A program made the position numbers and the translations under genes. Below are positions 1 to 5,689 of a DNA stretch of 5,689 nt, piece by piece. Source of the DNA: an uncultured beta proteobacterium (lineage in GTDB: Bacteria; Pseudomonadota; Gammaproteobacteria; Burkholderiales; Burkholderiaceae_C). Numbering within the stretch: the first letter of the stretch is position 1; every line of letters starts with the position of its first letter. Below the pieces are notes generated by a model. It had not been told where the DNA came from, did not search any database, and saw nothing but the letters and a program-made list of their open reading frames with translations. The DNA lies in assembly GCA_903927495.1 (NCBI GenBank), contig CAIYNH010000058.1:1-5689 (forward strand), written 5' to 3'.

Positions 1-956
1 AAAAGGGTGTCATTTTTGAAACCAATATGGCCGCTGCCCGTGTCTTGGGACTGACACGCAGCCGCTTGCTCGGACAAATGCTGTCGCGCTTTGTGCTCAA
101 GGAGGATCTGGATACCTTTTACCTGTGGCGAAGTCAGGTAATGCAAAGTGACCAAGCGCAAAGCTGTGAAATCCGGATGATGAGTCACGATAGCGTGCTC
201 TTTTGGACATTGCTGAATGCCACAGTCATCGACTTGCCTGATAACCGGCGAATTTTGCGGGTGGTCCTGAGCGATGTTACTGCGCGCAAGAACACCGAGG
301 TGGCCTTGCAGGACGCACAGCAGCGCTTGCGTCACTTTACGCTGCAACAACAGGAAGAATTTGACGAGCTGCGAGCCGAACTGGCACGCGATGTGCATGA
401 CCAACTAGGGCAGACCCTGGCGACCTTAAAACTTGAGATTGACATGATTCGCGATATTGCGCCAGCGACTGCAGCGCGAATGCAGCAACTCATCCAGGAG
501 GGCGTGAGCTCGGTACGTGACATCAGCCGTGCCTTGCGACCGGTAGCGCTGGAGCTGGGCTTGCCCTCGGCCTTGAACCATCTCGCAACCGACCTGAGCA
601 AACGCAGTGATGTGGAAATCACGACACTCTTGCCCGAGACCATGCCTGAATTGCCAGGACCAATCGAGCGCGGTCTCTACCGCATTGCCCAGGAGGCCCT
701 GAATAATGCCGCGAAACATGCCCAAGCCAAGAGAATTGAAATCTGCCTGCGCCTGCAATACGGCCAGGTTGAACTGACGATTAACGACGACGGCATGGGT
801 TTCTCGCCAGAGAGTGAGTCCGTCATGCGGGGCCTGGGGCTACTGGGGATGCGTGAGCGGGCCAGGCAACTCGGCGCTGCATTGCAGATCTGCAGCACGC
901 CCAGGCAAGGGACTCGTATTCAGGTATTGATCAGACGTGTTGCCAGCGTCTTATAG
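1..956 (+). CDS. PAS-domain sensor histidine kinase, NarX/DegS-like (HisKA_3), 5'-truncated by window edge
   Basis: The frame is open to the left edge (first full codon at base 3) and the residues before the first ATG at 27 (KGVIFETN, then MAAARVLG) already read as the middle of a PAS domain, so the true start lies upstream. PAS sequence runs to about base 285 (ends near LSDVTARKNT). A helical, Gln-rich linker follows (about 290-370), then the dimerisation/phosphoacceptor helix with RDVHDQLGQ; the probable phosphorylated His is the codon at 396-398. HDQLGQ fits the HDxxxQ pattern of HisKA_3 kinases, where the Gln supports phosphatase activity. The ATPase domain shows an N-box (QEALNNAAKHA, from base 690), a G1 box (DDGMG, 786-800) and a G2 box (GLGLLGMRERA, from 831). 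It ends with TAG at 954-956. No membrane segment is visible in the part present. The family phosphorylates LuxR/NarL-type response regulators. None follows here, so the partner is probably upstream or elsewhere. The signal is unknown. Confidence 0.93.
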   Translation, partial: KGVIFETNMAAARVLGLTRSRLLGQMLSRFVLKEDLDTFYLWRSQVMQSDQAQSCEIRMMSHDSVLFWTLLNATVIDLPDNRRILRVVLSDVTARKNTEVALQDAQQRLRHFTLQQQEEFDELRAELARDVHDQLGQTLATLKLEIDMIRDIAPATAARMQQLIQEGVSSVRDISRALRPVALELGLPSALNHLATDLSKRSDVEITTLLPETMPELPGPIERGLYRIAQEALNNAAKHAQAKRIEICLRLQYGQVELTINDDGMGFSPESESVMRGLGLLGMRERARQLGAALQICSTPRQGTRIQVLIRRVASVL

Positions 957-1054
957 ACTAACCGTTGAGTGTAATCATTCAGTCTTCGGGTCATTGACCA
1001 CATAGGCTGCTTGTTACCCGCGCCTGCCGGCCTACGGCAAGTTCAGGACTCGGC
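957..1054. other. convergent intergenic gap with weak hairpin
   Basis: This 98-base gap separates the ends of two convergent units. It holds a small inverted repeat, TGCCG at 1025-1029 and CGGCA at 1035-1039, with a 5-base loop. A very short GGTC-ATT-GACC palindrome lies at 989-999. Neither is followed by a T-run on either strand, so no convincing Rho-independent terminator can be called. Termination may be Rho-dependent, or the hairpin may act as a weak two-way stop. Confidence 0.4.
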
Positions 1055-1690
1055 TTAGCGTTTCACGCTCACCGGCACTGCCGCAGCGCCAGCCCATTGG
1101 GGCCCATCAAACCAAGGCTCCTGGCGCAGATAGCCAGCCAGCATGGGCAGCGCATCCAGGCCCCAAAACAGTTTGCCATCGACTTCAAAGGTCGGCACGC
1201 CAAACACACCCAGCGTAATGGCTTCGTCGGTATTGGCTTTAAGCCGCGCCTTGACATCGTCGCTGTCAGGGGGGCGCACCGGGCTCAAAAGTTCCGTCAG
1301 CAATTTCAAGCGCTGCGGGTCAGTGGCATCCAGACCGTCCTGCCAGACATGCTGAAAGAGGGCTTCGCAGACATAGCGGCTGGGTTGCCCCTGCGCACCA
1401 CAGGCGACGGCCAGACGCAGCAGCCCGAGCGGATTGAACGGATGCGCCGCTGGCATCTGTAAATCAAGCTGGCGTTGCCCTGCCAACCACAGCACCTGCC
1501 GATAGGTCCACTCGCGCTTGCCAACAATCTCGGCCGGTCCCAGTTGCCCATAGTGCTTTAGCAGGGCCCCAAACAGCACCGGCTTGTAGGTCACGCTGTA
1601 GCTCTGGCCCAGCAGCGCCTCGGGCATGGCTGCAAAAGCCAGGTAGGCATAAGGCGAGATGAAATCAAGGTAAAAAGAAATGTGCTTCAC
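1055..1690 (-). CDS. 2-hydroxychromene-2-carboxylate isomerase family protein (DsbA-fold, kappa-class GST-like)
   Basis: The 211-residue protein starts at a GTG (1690-1688) and ends with TAA (1057-1055). The N-terminus FYLDFISPYAYLA matches the glutathione-binding/catalytic start of this family. Ser12 sits where the reactive Ser of NahD-type isomerases lies (family knowledge). KPVLFGALLKHYG (36-48) and FNPLGLLRLA (85-94) are also typical. GVFGVPTFEVDGKLFWGLDAL (161-181) carries the thioredoxin-fold cis-Pro loop and the family's closing block. Length is close to the usual about 200. NahD enzymes isomerise 2-hydroxychromene-2-carboxylate to the benzylidenepyruvate form in naphthalene breakdown, using glutathione. 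No other aromatic-catabolism gene is present here, so the real substrate is unknown and the name should be read as a family label. It is the last gene of a four-gene operon. Its start overlaps the upstream stop as GTGA, and AGGAG stands 8 bases before the GTG. A cytoplasmic location is expected, since no signal peptide is seen. Confidence 0.92.
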   Translation of the reverse strand: MKHISFYLDFISPYAYLAFAAMPEALLGQSYSVTYKPVLFGALLKHYGQLGPAEIVGKREWTYRQVLWLAGQRQLDLQMPAAHPFNPLGLLRLAVACGAQGQPSRYVCEALFQHVWQDGLDATDPQRLKLLTELLSPVRPPDSDDVKARLKANTDEAITLGVFGVPTFEVDGKLFWGLDALPMLAGYLRQEPWFDGPQWAGAAAVPVSVKR

Positions 1691-1935
1691 ACCTGTTGCT
1701 CCTGCAGCCGCAGCGCGATTTGCGCCCAGATTTCACGTTTATCGTCCTGATCGGCATTGCCCCAGAGTCGAATTTCATCAAGCGTGCGCAAGCAGCCCTG
1801 GCACAAGCCGGTATCACCATCCATGATGCAGGTGGAGATACACGGCGAAGGTATGGGCCAAGCCTCATTTTCGGCATTGGCAGATACTGCTGTTGCATAA
1901 GCAGCTATTGTTTGCATAGCAACATCGAGCGTCAT
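1687..1935 (-). CDS. DUF1289 family small cysteine protein
   Basis: The 82-residue product carries a clear DUF1289 core: SPCISTCIMDGDTGLC, then QGCLRTLDEIRLWGN, over residues 30-60. Four cysteines (32, 36, 45, 48; spacing C-x3-C-x8-C-x2-C) suggest a zinc or Fe-S site, and the RTLDEI-x-W block after them is the family hallmark. The rest (61-82) is a charged helix. Function of the family is not established; E. coli YdhL is a member. Residues 1-25 are Ala-rich, do not look conserved, and are encoded by repeat-like DNA (1892-1923). The ATG at 1935-1933 is chosen because it overlaps the preceding stop as ATGA; the internal Met7 is an alternative. No strong Shine-Dalgarno precedes it (only AGGT about 11 bases upstream), so translation probably depends on coupling. 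Its stop overlaps the next start as GTGA. Confidence 0.88.
   Translation of the reverse strand: MTLDVAMQTIAAYATAVSANAENEAWPIPSPCISTCIMDGDTGLCQGCLRTLDEIRLWGNADQDDKREIWAQIALRLQEQQV
1699..1703 (-). promoter_or_regulatory. Shine-Dalgarno for the isomerase gene
   Basis: On the minus strand AGGAG lies 8 bases before the GTG at 1690-1688, inside the 3' end of the DUF1289 gene. It supports the GTG as the real start and shows that the last gene can recruit ribosomes itself as well as by coupling. Confidence 0.7.
1892..1923. repeat. imperfect inverted/direct repeat inside the DUF1289 gene
   Basis: The stretch begins with GTTGC (1892-1896) and ends with its complement GCAAC (1919-1923). It also contains TTGCATA twice in direct order (1894-1900 and 1912-1918). 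The middle, AGCAGCTATTG, resembles from memory short dispersed AGCTGCTAT-type sequences common in Comamonadaceae chromosomes. It encodes part of the unconserved N-terminus of the DUF1289 protein. Whether it is a genuine repeat-family copy cannot be decided from one window. Confidence 0.3.
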
Positions 1936-2453
1936 GGCAAGGCAACCTGAAGAGCCACGTCAACCACGGGCGCGCCCGTCAGCCGGGCTAAATCGTCTGG
2001 ATGAAGCCTGAAAACACCATGCGGATGCCCGGCTGCTGCCCAAATCTCGTTAAAACGCAGCAGGTCACGGTCAATCAGGGTGACCGGCACATTGGCGTGG
2101 CCCACGGGAGACACACCGCCGATCGAAAATCCCGTGCTGGTTTTAACAAATTCAGCATCGGCGCGGCCCAGCTTCTGGCCCTGCACGCAGACCAGCGCCT
2201 GCACTTTTTTTTCATCCACCCGCCGGTCACCCGAGGTAATGACCAGCACCGCCACCTCATCGGGCTTGCGCCTGAAGATGATGCTTTTGGCAATTTGTCC
2301 GAGCGCAATACCTAGCGCATCAGCAGCCTGTTGCGCCGTGCGGGCAGCATCGTCAAGCATCACGGGAACATGCGGGTGCCCCTTGGCACTCAATACCTGC
2401 GCCACACGCTGCACACCGTCTGGCAATGGTTGGACTTCAGCGCCAGACATCAT
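1932..2453 (-). CDS. YbaK/EbsC family aminoacyl-tRNA deacylase
   Basis: The 173-residue protein is a single YbaK domain, as found free-standing or inserted in bacterial prolyl-tRNA synthetase. QIAKSIIF (53-60) contains Lys56 at the position of the conserved YbaK lysine. VITSGDRRVDEKKVQ (71-85) is the middle strand-helix. GFSIGGVSPVGH (108-119) is the diagnostic GG-x-SP loop. IDRDLL and AAGHPHGVFRLHPDDLARLTGA (140-161) form the closing block. Members hydrolyse wrongly charged tRNAs in trans (for example Cys-tRNA(Pro) by YbaK, Ala-tRNA(Pro) by ProX-type proteins); which substrate applies here is not readable from sequence. Two adjacent ATGs (2453-2451 and 2450-2448) could start it. The first overlaps the HMG-CoA lyase stop as ATGA. 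A weak GGCAGG just upstream suits the second ATG slightly better in spacing. Its stop overlaps the DUF1289 start. It lacks any attached tRNA-synthetase or other extra domain. Confidence 0.93.
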   Translation of the reverse strand: MMSGAEVQPLPDGVQRVAQVLSAKGHPHVPVMLDDAARTAQQAADALGIALGQIAKSIIFRRKPDEVAVLVITSGDRRVDEKKVQALVCVQGQKLGRADAEFVKTSTGFSIGGVSPVGHANVPVTLIDRDLLRFNEIWAAAGHPHGVFRLHPDDLARLTGAPVVDVALQVALP

Positions 2454-3367
2454 GCCTGCCGCTTGTTGAACAGCGCTTTGCCCGCGCGCGCGTTGGTCGA
2501 GCGACCCAAAAAGTCACTGATGAACTGTCCCGCATCGATCAATCGATCAAGGTCGATGCCGGTCTCGATCCCCATCCCGTGCAGCAAATACACCACGTCT
2601 TCAGTTGCTACATTTCCAGTAGCGCCTTTGGCATACGGGCAGCCACCCAGACCTGCCACCGAAGTGTCAAACTGCCAGACCCCCAGTTGCAGGCAAATCA
2701 GGGTATTAGCGAGGGCTTGGCCATAGGTGTCGTGAAAGTGGCCAGACACATCATCGATATCGAAGTGCTTGAGCGTTGCTTCCACCGCCCGTTGCACCTT
2801 CAATGGGGTACCCACGCCGATGGTGTCGGCCACACCCACATGCTGCACGCCAATGCCCTTCATCAGCCCGGCCAGATAACCCACCCGCTCAGGAGCAACA
2901 TCACCCTCATACGGGCAGCCTACAGCACAACTCATGGCGCCCCGAACGTAAATACCGGCACCGCGCGCCGCCGCTACCACAGGTGCAAAGCGCTCGATGC
3001 TCTCAGCTATGGAGCAATTGATGTTTTTTTGGCTAAAGGCTTCGCTGGCAGCGCCAAACACCACAATTTCGTCGGGCTGACTGAGCAGCGCCGCCTCAAA
3101 GCCCTGCTGGTTGGGTGTCAGTACCGAATAGCGCACGCCGGCTTTTCGCTGAATTCCGGCCATGACTTCAGCGTTGTCGGCCATTTGTGGCACCCACTTG
3201 GGTGAGACAAAACTGGTGACCTCGATTTCTTTCAAACCGGCCGCCTGCAAGCGCTGCACAAGTTCAATTTTTATAGCAGCCGGTACTTGCTGCTTCTCGT
3301 TCTGTAGCCCATCTCGGGGGCCAACCTCGACCAGCTTGACGCGGCTTGGAAATTGCAGATTCAGCAT
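2450..3367 (-). CDS. hydroxymethylglutaryl-CoA lyase
   Basis: The enzyme cleaves 3-hydroxy-3-methylglutaryl-CoA to acetyl-CoA and acetoacetate, the last step of leucine degradation, and is cytoplasmic. The 305-residue protein is a TIM-barrel HMGL-like enzyme of normal length. VEVGPRDGLQNE (13-24) holds the catalytic Arg18 and metal-binding Asp19. Glu49, the GHFHDTYGQ pair His210/His212, Cys243 in SVAGLGGCPYAKGATGN and Asn252 correspond to human HMGCL Glu72, His233/His235, Cys266 and Asn275 with a constant offset of 23 (human numbering from memory). All active-site residues are therefore intact. The frame is open further upstream to an ATG at 3526, but that extension is unconserved. The ATG at 3367-3365 is chosen because the family sequence begins there and AGAGG stands 8 bases before it. 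It is first in the operon, and its TGA overlaps the next ATG. The pathway role equals liuE/mvaB of other bacteria. The rest of the leucine pathway is not in this window. Confidence 0.95.
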   Translation of the reverse strand: MLNLQFPSRVKLVEVGPRDGLQNEKQQVPAAIKIELVQRLQAAGLKEIEVTSFVSPKWVPQMADNAEVMAGIQRKAGVRYSVLTPNQQGFEAALLSQPDEIVVFGAASEAFSQKNINCSIAESIERFAPVVAAARGAGIYVRGAMSCAVGCPYEGDVAPERVGYLAGLMKGIGVQHVGVADTIGVGTPLKVQRAVEATLKHFDIDDVSGHFHDTYGQALANTLICLQLGVWQFDTSVAGLGGCPYAKGATGNVATEDVVYLLHGMGIETGIDLDRLIDAGQFISDFLGRSTNARAGKALFNKRQA

Positions 3368-3375
3368 CAATGAAA

Positions 3376-3380
3376 CCTCT
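3376..3380 (-). promoter_or_regulatory. Shine-Dalgarno for HMG-CoA lyase gene
   Basis: AGAGG on the minus strand stands 8 bases before the ATG at 3367-3365. It decides between this start and the longer reading frame beginning at 3526. Confidence 0.75.
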
Positions 3381-3408
3381 TTAAAGTTGCTTGGCGAGTT
3401 CTGGGAGC

Positions 3409-3460
3409 TGCCAAAATTATCAATACCCAATTGGCATCGGCAGTGACCAGCGTTTTGGCA
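3409..3460. repeat. TGCCAA/TTGGCA inverted and direct repeats upstream of HMG-CoA lyase gene
   Basis: TGCCAAAA at 3409-3416 and its exact complement TTTTGGCA at 3453-3460 form an 8-base inverted repeat. A third half-element, TTGGCA, lies between them at 3431-3436, next to the palindrome CCAATTGG (3427-3434). Spacings of 22 and 24 bases are near two DNA turns. They flank the tentative -10 and could be operator half-sites for an unidentified regulator; this is inference. Confidence 0.35.
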
Positions 3461-3601
3461 ATGTGCGCATCCCGACTTACCTGACTCGCACCAAAGGCCG
3501 GGGTCAAGCCCCAAGCGCAGGATCACGCAAACTGCATAAGCTATTGTCCAGACTCTTGCAGTGCCCTATTTGAGCACGATCAAGGAGAGCGCAGCACAGC
3601 T

Positions 3602-3628
3602 CTTGAAAACCCCGCCATCGCCCATAAT
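3602..3628 (+). promoter_or_regulatory. probable sigma-32 (heat-shock) promoter of htpG
   Basis: CTTGAAA at 3602-3608 matches the sigma-32 -35 consensus exactly. GCCCATAAT at 3620-3628 resembles the -10 (CCCCATnT) with one changed base in the CCCCAT core. The gap between them is 11 bases, a little short compared with the usual 13-14. Transcription would begin near 3634-3636, giving a leader of about 60 bases. The position before a known heat-shock gene supports the call. Confidence 0.55.
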
Positions 3629-3645
3629 TAGCAGCTTCCGCGATT

Positions 3646-3665
3646 CCGATCCACACTGGCATCGG
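3646..3665 (+). promoter_or_regulatory. small stem-loop in the htpG leader
   Basis: CCGATCCA (3646-3653) can pair with TGG (3657-3659) and ATCGG (3661-3665), leaving a CAC triloop and one bulged C (3660). This gives eight base pairs in the predicted leader, about 28 bases before the ATG. CCCCATTTTT follows. It is not a standard terminator and no Shine-Dalgarno is hidden in it. Its function is unknown and it may be chance. Confidence 0.3.
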
Positions 3666-3693
3666 CCCCATTTTTGAAACCTTAGCTATTTTC

Positions 3694-5664
3694 ATGACCA
3701 AACAAACACTTTCCTTTCAGGCTGAAGTCGCGCAACTGCTGCACTTGGTGACCCACTCGCTGTACTCCAACAAAGAGATTTTCCTGCGCGAGTTGATCTC
3801 AAATGCGTCTGATGCCTGCGACAAACTGCGCTTTGAAGCCATCAATGACGGTGGTTTGTACGAGAGCGACACCGAACTTAAAGTCAAGGTCACCTTTAAC
3901 AAGGACGCCAAAACGCTGACCATTTCCGATAACGGCATTGGCATGAGCACCCAGGAAGCCATTGACCACCTTGGCACCATCGCCAAAAGCGGCACCAAAG
4001 ACTTTGTCTCGAAGCTCTCCGGCGACCAAAAGGCCGACTCACAACTCATTGGCCAGTTCGGCGTGGGCTTTTATTCCGGCTTTATCGTGGCCGACAAAAT
4101 CACCGTCGATTCGCGCCGCGCCGGCATGAAGGCCGAAGAAGGCGTGCGCTGGATCAGCGGTGGTGCCGGTGATTTTGAAGTGGAAAACATCACCCAGGCT
4201 GGGCGTGGCACCAGCGTCACCCTGCACCTGCGCGACGATGCCATGGACTATGCATCAGCCTGGAAGGTCAAGAGCATCATCAACAAATACTCGGATCACA
4301 TCAGCTTGCCCATTCTGATGGAAAAAGAAGAATGGAAAGATGGCGAACTGATCAACCCAAGCGACGAAAAAGGCGGCAGGCAACCCGGCAGCATGGTCAA
4401 GACCGGCGACTGGGAAACCGTCAATAAGGCCAATGCCATTTGGGCACGAGCCAAGAAAGACATCAGCGCAGACGAATACAAAGAGTTTTACAAGCAAATC
4501 AGCCACGACTTTGAAGCCCCTCTGGCGCACACGCACAACCGTGTCGAAGGCAGCACTGAATACACGCAGTTGCTCTACATCCCGGGCAAAGCACCGTTTG
4601 ATTTGTACAACCGCGAGAAATCGGCAGGCGTCAAGCTGTATGTGAAACGCGTTTTCATCATGGACGATGCCGAAGCGCTGCTGCCCACTTACCTTCGCTT
4701 TGTCAAAGGTGTGGTGGACTCAAGTGACCTGCCACTGAACGTCTCGCGCGAATTGCTGCAAGAAAGCCGTGATGTCAAAGCGATCCGTGAGGGCTGTGCC
4801 AAACGTGTGCTCGGCATGCTCGAAGACCTGGCGAAAAATGACAAGTTACCCGAAGCCTCGGCAGACGGCGTAACCGATGTGGTGTCAGAAGAGGACAAAG
4901 CCCAGCACGGCAAATACACCAAGTTCTACAACGAATTTGGCGCTGTGCTCAAAGAAGGTCTGGGCGAAGATTTTGCCAACAAAGAGCGTTTGGCCAAGTT
5001 GCTGCGCTTTGCCTCCAGCACCACCGACACCGTGAGCGTAGGTTTTGCCGACTACAAGGCGCGCATGAAAGACGGCCAGGAAGCCATCTACTACATCACC
5101 GCAGACAATGCAGCAGCTGCCAAAAACAGTCCGCAATTGGAAGTCTTCAAGAAAAAAGGTATCGAAGTTCTGCTCATGACCGACCGGGTCGATGAGTGGG
5201 CGCTGAACTACCTGCAAGACTTTGATGGCACGCCGCTGCAAAGCGTAGCCAAGGGTGCGGTCGATTTGGGCAAACTGCAAGACGAGACAGAAAAGAAAGC
5301 AGCTGAGGAGGCCGCCGAAACCTTCAAACCTTTGCTGGCCAAGCTTAAAGAGGCACTGAAAGACAAAGCCGAAGACGTGCGTGTGACCACCCGTCTGGTG
5401 GACTCCCCCGCTTGTCTGGTAGTGCAAGACCATGGCATGAGCACGCAACTGGCGCGCATGCTGAAACAAGCCGGTCAAACGGCGCCTGAAGTAAAACCGG
5501 TGCTGGAAGTGAACGCCGAACATCCACTGGTGAAAAAACTCGACGGCTCGGTGCACTTCAATGACCTGGCCCACATCCTGTTTGACCAAGCCCTGCTAGC
5601 CGAAGGTGGCCTGCCGGCAGATCCGGCTGCCTACGTCAAGCGCGTAAACGCTCTGCTGGTTTAA
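3694..5664 (+). CDS. htpG: HtpG, bacterial Hsp90 molecular chaperone
   Basis: HtpG is a cytoplasmic ATP-driven dimeric chaperone that remodels client proteins, often with DnaK. The 656-residue protein is complete. The N-terminal ATPase (about 1-215) has [19 protein letters not shown] with catalytic Glu33 and Asn37, ISDNGIGM with Asp79, and the lid/G-loop [11 protein letters not shown] (120-130). The middle domain (about 240-510) has VKRVFIMDD (317-325) and [12 protein letters not shown] with Arg352, the residue that contacts ATP. The C-terminal dimerisation domain has [10 protein letters not shown] and [10 protein letters not shown]. No MEEVD tail is present, as expected for bacteria. Compared with E. 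coli HtpG (about 624 residues, from memory), the linker at about 213-240 and a stretch at about 383-405 are longer; the second is acidic. [12 protein letters not shown] is the normal family start. No Shine-Dalgarno is visible before the ATG. It is transcribed away from the HMG-CoA lyase operon, probably from the sigma-32-like promoter at 3602-3628. The stop is TAA. Confidence 0.98.
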   Translation: MTKQTLSFQAEVAQLLHLVTHSLYSNKEIFLRELISNASDACDKLRFEAINDGGLYESDTELKVKVTFNKDAKTLTISDNGIGMSTQEAIDHLGTIAKSGTKDFVSKLSGDQKADSQLIGQFGVGFYSGFIVADKITVDSRRAGMKAEEGVRWISGGAGDFEVENITQAGRGTSVTLHLRDDAMDYASAWKVKSIINKYSDHISLPILMEKEEWKDGELINPSDEKGGRQPGSMVKTGDWETVNKANAIWARAKKDISADEYKEFYKQISHDFEAPLAHTHNRVEGSTEYTQLLYIPGKAPFDLYNREKSAGVKLYVKRVFIMDDAEALLPTYLRFVKGVVDSSDLPLNVSRELLQESRDVKAIREGCAKRVLGMLEDLAKNDKLPEASADGVTDVVSEEDKAQHGKYTKFYNEFGAVLKEGLGEDFANKERLAKLLRFASSTTDTVSVGFADYKARMKDGQEAIYYITADNAAAAKNSPQLEVFKKKGIEVLLMTDRVDEWALNYLQDFDGTPLQSVAKGAVDLGKLQDETEKKAAEEAAETFKPLLAKLKEALKDKAEDVRVTTRLVDSPACLVVQDHGMSTQLARMLKQAGQTAPEVKPVLEVNAEHPLVKKLDGSVHFNDLAHILFDQALLAEGGLPADPAAYVKRVNALLV

Positions 5665-5689
5665 TTTTTATAGAAGAAATACGCCGCTA
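5665..5689. other. tail downstream of htpG
   Basis: Only 25 bases remain, starting with a T-run and TATAGAAGAAATACGCCGCTA. No terminator hairpin fits inside the window. AATTTTTATAG (5663-5673, overlapping the htpG stop) occurs also at 3266-3276. Confidence 0.3.

Larger units (their letters stand above)
3368..3693. promoter_or_regulatory. divergent control region between HMG-CoA lyase operon and htpG
   Basis: These 326 bases contain no credible gene: the short open frames on both strands have no recognisable protein pattern. Leftward, a possible -10 (GATAAT, minus strand, 3421-3416) lies about 50 bases before the HMG-CoA lyase start, without a good -35. Several TTGGCA/TGCCAA elements surround it. 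A GGGG-TCAAG-CCCC hairpin sits at 3500-3512. Rightward, a sigma-32-like promoter (3602-3628) and a small leader stem-loop (3646-3665) precede htpG. A 10-base repeat, TGGCATCGGC, occurs near both ends (3432-3441 and 3657-3666). Confidence 0.6.

Noticed and set aside
1025..1039. TGCCG/CGGCA hairpin as a Rho-independent terminator
   Set aside because: The stem is only five pairs and no T-run follows on either strand.
2426..3205. 259-codon plus-strand open frame opposite HMG-CoA lyase
   Set aside because: It is the complement of a strongly conserved enzyme with all active-site residues intact and has no recognisable domain.
3368..3526. N-terminal extension of HMG-CoA lyase to an ATG at 3526 (53 extra residues)
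   Set aside because: The extra residues do not resemble the family, and a good AGAGG site precedes the ATG at 3367 where homology begins.
3544..3572. TTGTCC with 17-base gap to TATTTG as a housekeeping promoter for htpG
   Set aside because: The -10 matches only three of six consensus positions and the -35 four, too weak to call.
3666..3673. CCCCATTT as a second sigma-32 -10 element before htpG
   Set aside because: No CTTGAA-like -35 lies at the right distance, and it would leave a leader of only about 14 bases.
11..3681. 13-base identical sequence CATTTTTGAAACC at 11-23 and 3669-3681
   Set aside because: The first copy is conserved PAS coding sequence (VIFET), the flanks do not match, and one such repeat in a window this size can arise by chance.
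3391..3701. Small open frames of about 60 codons in the divergent intergenic region
   Set aside because: No conserved pattern and no convincing ribosome binding site; the region is better explained as control DNA.
4885..5589. 234-codon open frame on the minus strand inside htpG
   Set aside because: It is antisense to well-conserved HtpG coding sequence, rich in Phe, Gln and Val as expected from a shadow frame, and shows no protein motif.

Overview
The window looks like ordinary chromosome from a betaproteobacterium, most likely a member of the Burkholderiales/Comamonadaceae (Rhodoferax- or Polaromonas-like). This rests on moderately high GC, on the type of each protein, and on the gene set (HMG-CoA lyase, a YbaK-type deacylase, a DUF1289 protein and a 2-hydroxychromene-2-carboxylate isomerase beside htpG). 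The taxonomic call comes from family knowledge, not from a search. No mobile element, CRISPR array, tRNA or rRNA was seen.

Layout. (1) Bases 1-956, + strand: the 3' part of a PAS-domain sensor histidine kinase of the NarX/DegS-like (HisKA_3) class, cut by the left edge. (2) Bases 957-1054: a short convergent gap with one weak hairpin. (3) Bases 1055-3367, - strand: a tightly packed four-gene operon transcribed leftward. Its order is HMG-CoA lyase, YbaK/EbsC-family aminoacyl-tRNA deacylase, small DUF1289 cysteine protein, and DsbA-fold 2-hydroxychromene-2-carboxylate isomerase. All three junctions are 4-base stop/start overlaps (ATGA, ATGA, GTGA), so translational coupling is likely. (4) Bases 3368-3693: a 326-base divergent control region without a gene. 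(5) Bases 3694-5664, + strand: complete htpG, the bacterial Hsp90 chaperone, preceded by a plausible heat-shock (sigma-32) promoter. (6) Bases 5665-5689: a short tail.

How the parts relate. HMG-CoA lyase performs the last step of leucine breakdown (HMG-CoA to acetyl-CoA and acetoacetate). Its three partners have no obvious role in that pathway, so the operon links central catabolism to a tRNA proofreading-type protein, a probable metal-binding protein and a glutathione-dependent isomerase-like protein. HtpG is transcribed away from this operon under separate, probably stress-responsive, control. The sensor kinase belongs to another unit lying to the left.

I found no clear sign of an undescribed biological system. 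The points most worth a second look are the coupled operon of unlike genes, the htpG leader (sigma-32-like promoter, small stem-loop, no visible Shine-Dalgarno), the repeated TTGGCA/TGCCAA elements before the HMG-CoA lyase gene, and the odd repeat-like DNA encoding the N-terminus of the DUF1289 protein.
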